A DNA stretch of 5,493 nucleotides from DASYSA01 sp036003885 (lineage in GTDB: Bacteria; Acidobacteriota; Blastocatellia; UBA7656), in NCBI GenBank assembly GCA_036003885.1, contig DASYSA010000379.1:1-5493 (forward strand), read 5' to 3'. The notes beneath the pieces were generated by a model. That model worked only from the letters and a program-made list of their open reading frames with translations. It was not told the origin of the DNA and ran no database searches. Positions 1 through 5,407 of the stretch are shown here, piece after piece. Positions within the stretch are counted from its first letter, which is position 1; the number at the start of each line of letters is the position of its first letter. The position numbers and the translations under genes were made by a program.

Positions 1-1198
1 TGAAAAGGTTCGGACAGGGCAATCCTCTGAACGTCAGATTCGATCCATCGGTACCTCCCCGAATCGGTTTTAGCTTCGGAGTAACCCCGGCCTTTCGCGT
101 CGCCTCCATGGCGTGTTCGGTCAACTGCGGATAATCCTTCAAGACCTCTTTCATGTTCTTGTAATTTTCTTTCACATCGACGGAGATCTTGACGTCGGGA
201 TACTTTGCGCCCGTCTCCACAGCCATCTTCCTGAGCAGCGCTTCCTTAGCATCCAGGCCGCTCACATCAAAATCGCGGAGCAGTATCTTTAGAGTGGACT
301 GTTCAACGTCGGCCACTCCGGTGTAGGGATGCACAAAGCCGACACGTCCCTCAGTAGTTTCGGGAAGCATGTCTTTAGGAAAGCGCGCCAGGTAATCTGC
401 AAGCGCGTACATCGCATTCACCATCACGCCCTTCGCCGTGCCCGGGTGGGTGCTTTTGCCTTTGAAGATGACCGTGCCCGTTCGCGCGCTCCAAGTCTCG
501 TTGCTGATATCTCCCAATTCTTCGCCGTCCACGGTGTAAGCGAGTTGAGCGCCGAATCCCTTAATGTCGAACTTATCGATCCCGCCTCCCACCTCTTCAT
601 CAGGAGTGAAGGCGACGGCTATGGTGCCGTGTTTGATTTGAGGATTCCGGATCAACAGATCGACCATCGTCATTATCTCCGCGCAGCCGGCTTTATCGTC
701 CGACCCAAGCAGAGTCGTGCCGTCGGCCGTTATGATGTCGTCCCCGATCAATTCTTTGAGGTCGGGGTTCTTTGCGACGGTGATAACTTGCGAAGAATCT
801 CCGGGCAGCACGATATCTCCGCCCCGATAGTTCTTATGAATGATTGGATTCACATTCTGGCCGGACACGGCAGGAGATGTGTCCATATGAGCGATGAATC
901 CTATGACCGGCGCGCTTGAGTTGTCAGCCAGGTTGCCGGGGATCGTGGCGTAGACGATGGCGAACTCGCTCACACGGACATTTTGCGCGCCAAGCTCCTT
1001 CAATTCTTTTGCCAGCAGTTTTGCGAGGTCGAACTGTTTGCTGGTGCTTGGGACAGTCGTCTGGTCTTCTTTCGACTGGGTGTCTATCTTCGCGTAGCGG
1101 AGAAAGCGATCAATCGCCTGCTCTCGAGGCGGCTTCACCTGGGCGCTTGCAACAGAGGTTAGAAGTAAGATGGCTGCTAAGGTCAATCTTGATTTCAT
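1..1198 (-). CDS. pepT: PepT-like M20 tripeptide aminopeptidase with signal peptide (C-terminus beyond window)
   Basis: Reading the minus strand from the ATG at 1198 gives 399 residues with no stop before the window edge. They align by eye along the length of Escherichia coli peptidase T, a di-zinc M20B enzyme that removes the N-terminal residue of tripeptides. Visible motifs are H104-M-D106-TSP (zinc His and catalytic Asp), GSDD167-KAG (bridging Asp), TPDE201-E202-VGGG (general base and zinc Glu), TVD224-G, STHPGTAKGVMVNA near 249-262, and PIRGGTDG near 378-385. About 36 residues are missing, including the last zinc His in the family's HGKHEF region. Residues 1-20 form a Sec-type signal (K-S-R, a leucine/alanine core, then ASA before Q20), whereas the well-known PepT is cytosolic, so I infer export, probably to the periplasm. 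An AAGGG ribosome binding site sits about 7 bases before the ATG. The gene is transcribed away from the broken monooxygenase on the plus strand. Confidence 0.95.
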   Translation of the reverse strand, partial: MKSRLTLAAILLLTSVASAQVKPPREQAIDRFLRYAKIDTQSKEDQTTVPSTSKQFDLAKLLAKELKELGAQNVRVSEFAIVYATIPGNLADNSSAPVIGFIAHMDTSPAVSGQNVNPIIHKNYRGGDIVLPGDSSQVITVAKNPDLKELIGDDIITADGTTLLGSDDKAGCAEIMTMVDLLIRNPQIKHGTIAVAFTPDEEVGGGIDKFDIKGFGAQLAYTVDGEELGDISNETWSARTGTVIFKGKSTHPGTAKGVMVNAMYALADYLARFPKDMLPETTEGRVGFVHPYTGVADVEQSTLKILLRDFDVSGLDAKEALLRKMAVETGAKYPDVKISVDVKENYKNMKEVLKDYPQLTEHAMEATRKAGVTPKLKPIRGGTDGSNLTFRGLPCPNLF

Positions 1199-1205
1199 AT
1201 CAATT

Positions 1206-1281
1206 CCCTTGTGGGTATATCACGGAGAACATGTCGAGCAGTTTCCCGGCTGGTTGAACCAATGTTGAATATACCACAAGG
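1206..1281 (-). promoter_or_regulatory. Candidate pepT leader stem that would mask its ribosome binding site
   Basis: In the minus-strand transcript, bases 1281 to 1269 (CCTTGTGGTATAT) are complementary to 1220 to 1207 (ATATACCCACAAGG), apart from one extra C. The 3' arm contains the AAGG of the pepT ribosome binding site (AAGGG at 1206-1210), so pairing would hide it. The roughly 48-base loop holds a small TGGTT-C-AACCA dyad (1251-1261). This requires a transcript starting upstream of 1281, and no convincing promoter was found there. It could instead be a chance inverted repeat or a protein site. The pairing is seen; the regulatory role is inference. Confidence 0.3.
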
Positions 1282-1284
1282 AGG

Positions 1285-1960
1285 ATCAGTCAGTCGGCCC
1301 CAATGGAAGTGCTCTGGTTCCGGCCGCCTCGCAAGCCGGAGGACCAGGATGACCAGGCGACACTCAACATCGGGCGGGGACAATTCGTTGTCTTGATGGG
1401 TCGCATGAATGAGTGGCAAATAGGGTACGTCGCTCCAAGCGGCACCTACCACAGGCTGAAGAGCAAAGGCTTGAGTGCGCTGCAACGATCGGTCGCTTCT
1501 ACGGTGCCCTGGTTGGCTGACCGCATCGAGCTCCTGAATGACTGGCATCAGGTCAATGTGCTCGCAGTTGAAGCGAGTCGCTTGATTCAATGGCACCGCC
1601 CCGGACTTCTGCTTATTGGTGATGCGGCGCATGTGATGCTGCCTGTGGGTGGGGTGGGCATTAACTGTGCGATCAGTGATGCCGTGGAAGCTGCGAATGT
1701 CCTTACCGAACCCCTCCGGGTCGGCCGCGTTCAGGAAGATAATCTCGCAGAGGTTCAGCGGAGAAGAGAGCTGATCACACGTATCATCCAGGGATTTCAG
1801 ACTCTGATTCAGAAGCGCATACTGCGGTCCCCATGAATCGGGGACGCCTTTCAACCCCCCTCTTCCGCTGCGGATGATCCTGCGAGTGCCGGGGCTTCGC
1901 AACATACCTGCACGCTTGATCGCGTTTGGCGTACGGAGGGTTCGGCTCGAACATCCATAA
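1285..1960 (+). pseudogene. FAD-dependent monooxygenase remnant (PHBH/UbiH-like), 5'-truncated and frameshifted
   Basis: The frame from the ATG at 1303 gives 177 residues matching the C-terminal half of flavoprotein monooxygenases of the FAD_binding_3 type. These hydroxylate aromatic or similar substrates using FAD and NAD(P)H. The diagnostic segment is LLIGD107-AAH...PVGGVGIN...DAV (residues 103-128), which binds the FAD ribityl and pyrophosphate. The family is usually about 400 residues, so the Rossmann GxGxxG half is absent, and a TGA at 1255 blocks the frame just upstream. Similarity seems to begin near 1285. The frame stops at 1834, but the next frame continues the expected tail (PLPLRMILRVPGLRNIPARL, ending HP) to a TAA at 1958. 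Removing one C from the CCCC at 1829-1832 joins the two. A GGAGG at 1280-1284 is too far from the ATG to be a normal ribosome binding site. It converges on the oxygenase at 2039-3069. Confidence 0.85.
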
Positions 1961-2031
1961 AAGGGCCAGCCACGAATCTCACGAATGATTTGTGTAAGAT
2001 TCGTGGAATTCGTGTGATTCGTGCCCAGGCC
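1958..2031 (-). terminator. Probable intrinsic terminator of the minus-strand oxygenase transcript
   Basis: On the minus strand, an arm starting with GGCC (2031-2028) and successive CACGAAT units pairs with ATTCGTG units and a closing GGCC (1967-1964). A TTTT tract follows directly (AAAA at 1959-1962 on the plus strand). The stem is long but interrupted, with a 12-base loop at 1987-1998. It begins a few bases after the natural stop of the oxygenase at 2039, where a terminator is expected. The plus strand has no T tract, so two-way termination is not supported. Confidence 0.5.
1971..2023. repeat. Five ATTCGTG half-units in exact 9-bp register, inverted about a 12-base loop
   Basis: CACGAAT occurs at 1971-1977 and 1980-1986. 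Its reverse complement ATTCGTG occurs at 1999-2005, 2008-2014 and 2017-2023. Starts within each group are exactly 9 bases apart, so the inner pairs fold on each other and the fifth unit is left over. From memory, similar ATTCGTG-rich elements recur in intergenic DNA of many environmental bacteria; I could not check that here. It lies between two convergent gene ends. Confidence 0.75.
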
Positions 2032-2038
2032 GGCGAGT

Positions 2039-3069
2039 CTACAACACCTCGCGGCGGAGTTGAGGGAAGCCCTGGACACTTTGCTCAGCAGGTAATCGCC
2101 ATAGGTCCCGCTGAAGTCGTGAACGCTTGCTCGATCCCACCGCTCATTCATGTCGTCATCCAGGCTCACTCTGATCGGCTTGACCTCAGCGTTGAAATTC
2201 GGGTCGAAGAAAAATGGAAATGAAAGCCGGTCGTGTTCCGGTGGTCTCTTGACCCGGTGAGGCGTCGAACGATACAAACCTCCGGTCATCCGGTCGAGCA
2301 TATCGCCGATGTTGCAGACGAAGGAGCCCGGAATCGGACTCGCTTCAACCCAGCCCGACTTCGACTTCACCTCCAGGCCGCCCGTTCTGTCCTGGTTTAG
2401 AATCGTGAGCAGTCCGTAGTCGGTGTGTTCGCCCACTCCCCAACTCTGGTCTTCAGTCATCCGTGCGGGCTCCGGCGGGTAGTTGAAGATGCGAAACAGA
2501 ATCAGCGGGTCGTTTGTATACCGCTCGTCAAAGTACGACTCGTTCAATCCGAGGCTAAGCGCGAGGCCTTCCATCATCGCGTGTCCAAGGCTGGTCATCG
2601 CGGCAATGTACTCGAGAACTGTTTCTCGAAACAGAGGGATGTTCGCCGGGAAGAGATTGGCTCCGTGCATCGGCGTCCCTGACCTCACCTCCGGATGATC
2701 GTCCGTCAACTCCGAACCGAAATAGAGGCCTTCCTTAAGGTCAGGCTTACCGGAAGTCAGTTCGCCGGCAACGGGAAAGTAGCCCCTCCAGGCCCTGCCG
2801 CCCTTCTCCATCCGGATGTCGAGCTTCGCCTCGAGATCCTGAGCAAAGAACTTGCGGCTCAGATCCTCCAGGCGCAGGTGAAGGTTCTCATCCACTCCGT
2901 GCCCGATGATGTAGAAGAACCCTGATTCGCGGCAGGCGCGCTCGATCTGAGCCGCGACTTCACGGCGATCGCCCGCGCGGGTCACCAGGGGCTCGACGTC
3001 TATGATGGGAAGTCTTGAGAAGTCACCCGGCATCGAGAAGGCCGCCGTGCGAAGATTTCGTAGGTTCAA
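2039..3069 (-). CDS. 2-oxoglutarate/Fe(II) oxygenase, isopenicillin N synthase-like, with a C-terminal frameshift
   Basis: The protein has the N-terminal DIOX_N pattern (LPIIDVEPL at 20-28, GFFYIIGHGV at 50-59), then the jelly-roll 2OG-Fe(II) core. The iron triad is H215-T-D217 and H271, and the 2-oxoglutarate arginine is R281 in RLSFPFF. Such enzymes couple 2-oxoglutarate decarboxylation to oxidation of a small cytosolic substrate, which cannot be named here. After V331-S332 the literal frame turns to nonsense and runs to 1195 as a 624-residue ORF. One extra C in the GTGTCC at 2074-2079 restores QGFPQLRREVL and a TAG at 2039-2041, giving 343 residues, the usual family size. The catalytic core is undamaged, so partial activity is possible. 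The TTG at 3069 overlaps the upstream antitoxin stop. The ATG at 3033 (M13) is an equally likely start; neither has a clear ribosome binding site. Confidence 0.85.
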
Positions 3070-3344
3070 CCCCTGATCTCGATCCTTAAATTCTTGCCTA
3101 AAGCTTTGGCGTACTTTTGGATTGTCGACAAACGAATGTCCTCGGCGTGATTCTCGATTCTCGAGATTGCCGCCCTCTTTGTTTTCAATCTCCGTGCGAG
3201 GTCATCTTGAGTCATCCCGGCCTTCTCGCGTGCCCGTCTGAGCAGGACCCCGACTTTGAAATTGGAGTAGCCAACCTCGAAGCCTTCAGCGAATTTGGGG
3301 TCTAGGCGCTTACGTTTCCTGACGTATCTTTCAAGATCACTCAT
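3066..3344 (-). CDS. HigA-type XRE-family antitoxin of a type II module whose toxin is truncated
   Basis: This is a 92-residue protein with a basic N-terminal arm and a Cro/C1-type helix-turn-helix over about residues 32-85. The core is LLRRAREKAGMTQDDLARRL, then AAISRIEN and LSTIQKYAKALG, the standard five-helix XRE pattern. HigA proteins bind and neutralise the RelE-like HigB toxin and repress their own operon. The order toxin then antitoxin is kept: the stop of the toxin remnant overlaps this ATG as ATGA. The frame is intact and codons look normal, so the protein is probably still made. It is followed with a TTGA overlap by the oxygenase, suggesting shared transcription. Its original promoter would have lain before the missing toxin start, so it may now depend on readthrough from the module at 3478-4057. 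A stand-alone regulator role is also possible. Confidence 0.88.
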   Translation of the reverse strand: MSDLERYVRKRKRLDPKFAEGFEVGYSNFKVGVLLRRAREKAGMTQDDLARRLKTKRAAISRIENHAEDIRLSTIQKYAKALGKNLRIEIRG

Positions 3345-3433
3345 TGATTCTTACTCCTGTTGAGGTACTCCCGCCGTCTTTGCTCGGCCAATCCAATCTC
3401 TCTGGGTGGAATCTTCGGGGTCTTATTCGCGAA
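3341..3433 (-). pseudogene. C-terminal remnant of a HigB-type (Gp49-like) toxin
   Basis: Immediately before the antitoxin, and too short for a usual ORF call, the minus strand encodes 30 residues containing KTPKIPPREIGLAEQRRREY, ending KNQ then TGA. The pattern K-T-P-x-x-P-P-R-E-I-x-x-A-x-x-R-R-x-x-Y is the typical end of phage-derived Gp49-like HigB toxins, mRNA-cleaving RelE-fold proteins of about 110 residues. A TGA at 3434-3436 precedes the first recognisable residue, and no toxin-like sequence was found further upstream in the other frames. The N-terminal two thirds, with the fold core, is missing. The next recognisable gene begins only 44 bases away, so the breakpoint is probably where the second module joined. 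I infer a non-functional toxin. Confidence 0.75.
3354..3358 (-). promoter_or_regulatory. Ribosome binding site of the HigA-type antitoxin
   Basis: AGGAG lies 9 bases before the ATG at 3344 and within the last codons of the HigB remnant. This supports that start and explains how the antitoxin could be translated without the toxin. Confidence 0.7.
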
Positions 3434-3477
3434 TCAGATCTGTCGGCCCAAAAAGTTGACAGGTGCGAAGGCCATTC

Positions 3478-3750
3478 TCACGCGACATCAAGCAGCGCTT
3501 TCGGGTTGCGTTCGGCGATGAGCAATAGTGTGCGAGCCGCGCCCGACGGCGCCCGGCGGCCTTGCTCCCAATCCTGAAGCGTGCGAATCGATACACCGAG
3601 CAGTGTAGCGAAGCGCTCTTGCGAAAGCCCCGTCTTTTCGCGAATGCTCGCGACACTGGGAAGATTCACAACGCGTCCGTGCTGGCCGCGCTTAATCTCT
3701 CGCAGGCCTTGCAGAATCTCGCGGCCGATGTTTCGTGTTGCCTTAGGCAT
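3478..3750 (-). CDS. XRE-family antitoxin of a RelE/HigB-type module
   Basis: This is a 90-residue protein starting MPKATRN. An N-terminal GREILQGLREIK helix precedes a helix-turn-helix at about residues 35-80 (SIREKTGLSQERFATLLGVS, then TLQDWEQGRR), the arrangement of COG2944/NadS-like antitoxins. It should bind the toxin encoded just upstream and the operon's operator. The frame could open further upstream (to 3807), but the ATG at 3750 is chosen for three reasons: a strong GGAGG sits 9 bases before it, family members begin this way, and the start overlaps the toxin's natural stop by 8 bases (TAA at 3743-3745). The gene is intact although its toxin has a nonsense codon, so it may now act only as a repressor or as an anti-toxin against related modules. 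Confidence 0.9.
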   Translation of the reverse strand: MPKATRNIGREILQGLREIKRGQHGRVVNLPSVASIREKTGLSQERFATLLGVSIRTLQDWEQGRRAPSGAARTLLLIAERNPKALLDVA

Positions 3751-4057
3751 TCTCAATCTCCTCCCGAATCTGCCGAAGCAAATGCGCCGGTATGTTCTCG
3801 ATGACATTCTTTGGATACATTGTCAGCATTCAGATTACGCCGTCCGCCCGCTTTAAATAGTAGATGACTCGATATCCGCCACGCTTACCTCGACTAGCAG
3901 CACGCCATCGAAGCTTCCTCACTCCGCCCGTCCCTGGAATCACCGGGCCGCTCGCCGGGTCGGAGGCGAGAAACCACTGAAGCTCACTGTACTCGTCGTC
4001 GGTGAGATACTCCTGAACGAGCCGGGTGAAAAGCTTCGTTTCGATGAAGCTGAACAC
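3743..4057 (-). pseudogene. RelE/HigB-family toxin interrupted by an in-frame TGA at codon 76
   Basis: From the GTG at 4057 the frame gives MFSFIETKLFTRLVQEYL, GGVRKLRW and KRGGYRVIYYLKR, the beta-strand pattern of the RelE/ParE superfamily of ribosome-dependent mRNA endonucleases. It stops at TGA (3830-3832) after 75 residues. The same frame then continues with MLTMYPKNVIENIPAHLLRQ and IREEIENA to a TAA at 3743, the expected end, giving 104 residues in all. Relatives have Trp where the TGA stands (VIW-MLTMYPK), so one TGG to TGA change explains it. Trp is encoded by TGG at codons 27 and 51 of the same gene, so this is not a recoded stop. The lost part carries the last core strand and its conserved Tyr/Lys, so activity is unlikely. 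An ATG follows the TGA directly, so a separate C-terminal peptide could be restarted. Confidence 0.88.
3760..3764 (-). promoter_or_regulatory. Ribosome binding site fixing the antitoxin start at 3750
   Basis: GGAGG lies 9 bases upstream of the ATG at 3750, inside the last codons of the toxin. It decides for this start over the longer upstream reading and provides translation independent of the broken toxin. Confidence 0.75.
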
Positions 4058-4063
4058 TCCTCA

Positions 4064-4091
4064 AGTATACGGCTTTGCCGTACTCCGTCAA
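4064..4091 (-). promoter_or_regulatory. Sigma70-type promoter of the toxin-antitoxin operon
   Basis: On the minus strand, TTGACG (4091-4086) and TATACT (4069-4064) are separated by 16 bases, close to the consensus TTGACA/TATAAT. Initiation 6-7 bases past the -10 would fall at about 4057, the toxin GTG itself, so the transcript may be leaderless. The next minus-strand genes down to 2039 have no better promoter in front of them. Confidence 0.7.
4068..4082. promoter_or_regulatory. Operator-like dyad inside the promoter
   Basis: TACGGC-TTT-GCCGTA is a perfect 6-bp inverted repeat lying in the spacer and overlapping the upstream end of the -10. Type II antitoxins with an XRE domain commonly repress their operon at such a site, so this is the likely operator of the antitoxin at 3478-3750. 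The dyad is seen; its binder is inferred. Confidence 0.6.
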
Positions 4092-4258
4092 GGTGGCGCG
4101 TCAGTACTGGACCGGTTGACGTTCAGAGGGACCAAATGAGTCTTCATGTTCTTCGCTGCCGGCTCATGGGAGTGAACCGACTATTCATCTGGTGGAGAAC
4201 ATAGGTAAGACTCAGCACGGGGAATCAGTGTGGATCTCAAAATGAGTTCGCGAAGGGC

Positions 4259-5209
4259 TTAGGTTCGCCGCTTTCGGCGTAACGAAGACTCGCTGCGTCG
4301 GGCAGCTGTGGCAATCAACAACTCCCGTATCCACGAGTGCGCCGCATCATGATCGAAACGTTCGTGCCATAACATTGTCAACCGGAATGGCGGAACCTCA
4401 AGCGGCACAGGCAGCACCTGCAAATCAAGCTCAGCGAACTGTTGCGCCAACCGCTCAGGCACCGTAGCAATCAAGTCGGAAGCCGCGACGACGAAAGGCG
4501 CACTGGCAAAATGCGGTACGAGCAAGGCCACCCGCCGCGACAATCCCTGCTGCTCAAGCAGCGTGTCAATCAAGCCCCCGGACTGCGATTTGTAGAATAC
4601 GGCAACGTGCTGCGCCGCCACGTATTGTTGCAAACTTATCTCGTCGTGTATCTCGGGATGTTTGGCGGACGCGATGCACACATTGTGCTCTTCCCACAGC
4701 ACTGCCGAACGAATCCCGCCCTCCAACGTCAACACATCGGGGAAGAAGCCAAGGGCCAGATCAAACGAATCGGCCAGATCTACTGCGGTGGGCGGATGAA
4801 ACAAGTTGCGCGGACGATATACGTGCAGCGTCACCTCGGGCGCCTGTTGCTGCAACCCGGCGCTTACCCACGGCAACAGCAGTAACTCCACATAATCGTT
4901 CGCCAAAACATGAAAGATTCGTTGGGAAGCGGCTGGATCAAAGGCCGGGCGCTCTTCCATCGCGCCGCGCAATTGGGCCAGGGCGGCGCGCACCGGGACG
5001 ATCAAGGCCTGGGCGCGCGGCGTCGGCAGCATCCCGTCCGGCGTGCGAACGAGCACCGGATCATCGAAGGTTCGCCGCAATCGTGCCAGGGCGTTGCTCA
5101 GCGCCGGTTGGCTCAAGCCTACACGTTTGGCCGCGCGAGTGACGTTACGCTCGTCCATCAACGCCTCGAAGACCAGCAGAAGGTTCAGATCAATCGTTTG
5201 CAGATTCAT
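4259..5209 (-). CDS. LysR-family transcriptional regulator
   Basis: This is a 316-residue LysR-type regulator, a normal length for the family. The winged helix-turn-helix is at residues 8-65 (LNLLLVFEALMDERNVTRAA, then LSQPALSNALARLRRTFDDP and LPTPRAQAL). The ligand-binding domain runs from about 97 (RIFHVLANDYVELLLLPW) to about 300. The segments FDLALGF, PHFASAPFVVAASDLIATVP and PPFRLTMLWHERFDHDAAHS resemble the NodD/NahR/PnbR branch, which senses small aromatic or phenolic effectors. The ligand here is unknown. I chose the ATG at 5209 because family members begin just before DLNLLLVFEAL; a GTG at 5233 would add eight residues. There is no clear ribosome binding site for either. LysR genes often control a divergent neighbour, which here would lie beyond 5493. 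It ends 202 bases before the toxin-antitoxin operon and shows no obvious link to it. Confidence 0.93.
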   Translation of the reverse strand: MNLQTIDLNLLLVFEALMDERNVTRAAKRVGLSQPALSNALARLRRTFDDPVLVRTPDGMLPTPRAQALIVPVRAALAQLRGAMEERPAFDPAASQRIFHVLANDYVELLLLPWVSAGLQQQAPEVTLHVYRPRNLFHPPTAVDLADSFDLALGFFPDVLTLEGGIRSAVLWEEHNVCIASAKHPEIHDEISLQQYVAAQHVAVFYKSQSGGLIDTLLEQQGLSRRVALLVPHFASAPFVVAASDLIATVPERLAQQFAELDLQVLPVPLEVPPFRLTMLWHERFDHDAAHSWIRELLIATAARRSESSLRRKRRT

Positions 5210-5218
5210 ATGCTGAAT
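5204..5218. promoter_or_regulatory. LysR-box-like dyad over the regulator's start codon
   Basis: ATTCA-N5-TGAAT is a perfect 15-bp dyad satisfying the T-N11-A rule for LysR-type binding sites (T5205 and A5217). It covers the ATG at 5207-5209 and could serve autorepression. The dyad is seen; binding is inferred. Confidence 0.35.
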
Positions 5219-5381
5219 GGCGGATAGTATCACAACCCATCAGCCCGGCGGCGCTGCGGCGGTCAATCCGAAACGGCGTCGGCCCAGCAATTACAACCGC
5301 TAACGTGCGTGTTGCCAGGACCGGCACTTCGCCCTGTCGGACCGGATTCCGGGCAGTCAGGCAACTGCGCCAGCCGGCTAC

Positions 5382-5407
5382 TTCACAGGGTGAATGACGG
5401 ATATTCA
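5382..5407. promoter_or_regulatory. Cluster of LysR-box-like half-sites upstream of the regulator
   Basis: Two overlapping inverted repeats share a half-site: TTCAC-AGG-GTGAA (5382-5394) and TGAAT-N7-ATTCA (5391-5407). The second uses the same half-sites as the dyad at 5204-5218 and contains T-N11-A spacing (T5391 to A5403, T5395 to A5407). It is a candidate site for the adjacent regulator between it and a divergent gene outside the window. Confidence 0.4.

Noticed and set aside
329..919. 196-codon plus-strand open frame
   Set aside because: It lies entirely antisense to the motif-rich pepT frame and shows no recognisable protein pattern.
1268..1273. TATATT as a -10 for pepT on the minus strand
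   Set aside because: No acceptable -35 was found 16-19 bases upstream, and it overlaps the proposed leader stem; left undecided.
3440..3462. CTGTC...GACAG inverted repeat between the modules as terminator or insertion end
   Set aside because: The 5-bp arms with a 13-base loop are too weak, with no following T tract and no target duplication.
3830..3832. TGA read as Trp or selenocysteine
   Set aside because: TGG encodes Trp elsewhere in the same gene, TGA is the stop of both antitoxin genes, and no selenocysteine context was seen.
4136..4204. 22-codon plus-strand frame with an AGAGGG before its ATG
   Set aside because: It is too short and featureless to separate from chance, with no promoter in front.
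4232..4250. CTCA/TGAG hairpin after the LysR gene as terminator
   Set aside because: Only about four base pairs, and no T tract follows on the minus strand.
4442..4885. 147-codon plus-strand open frame
   Set aside because: It is a shadow of the LysR-family gene on the other strand; no domain is visible.
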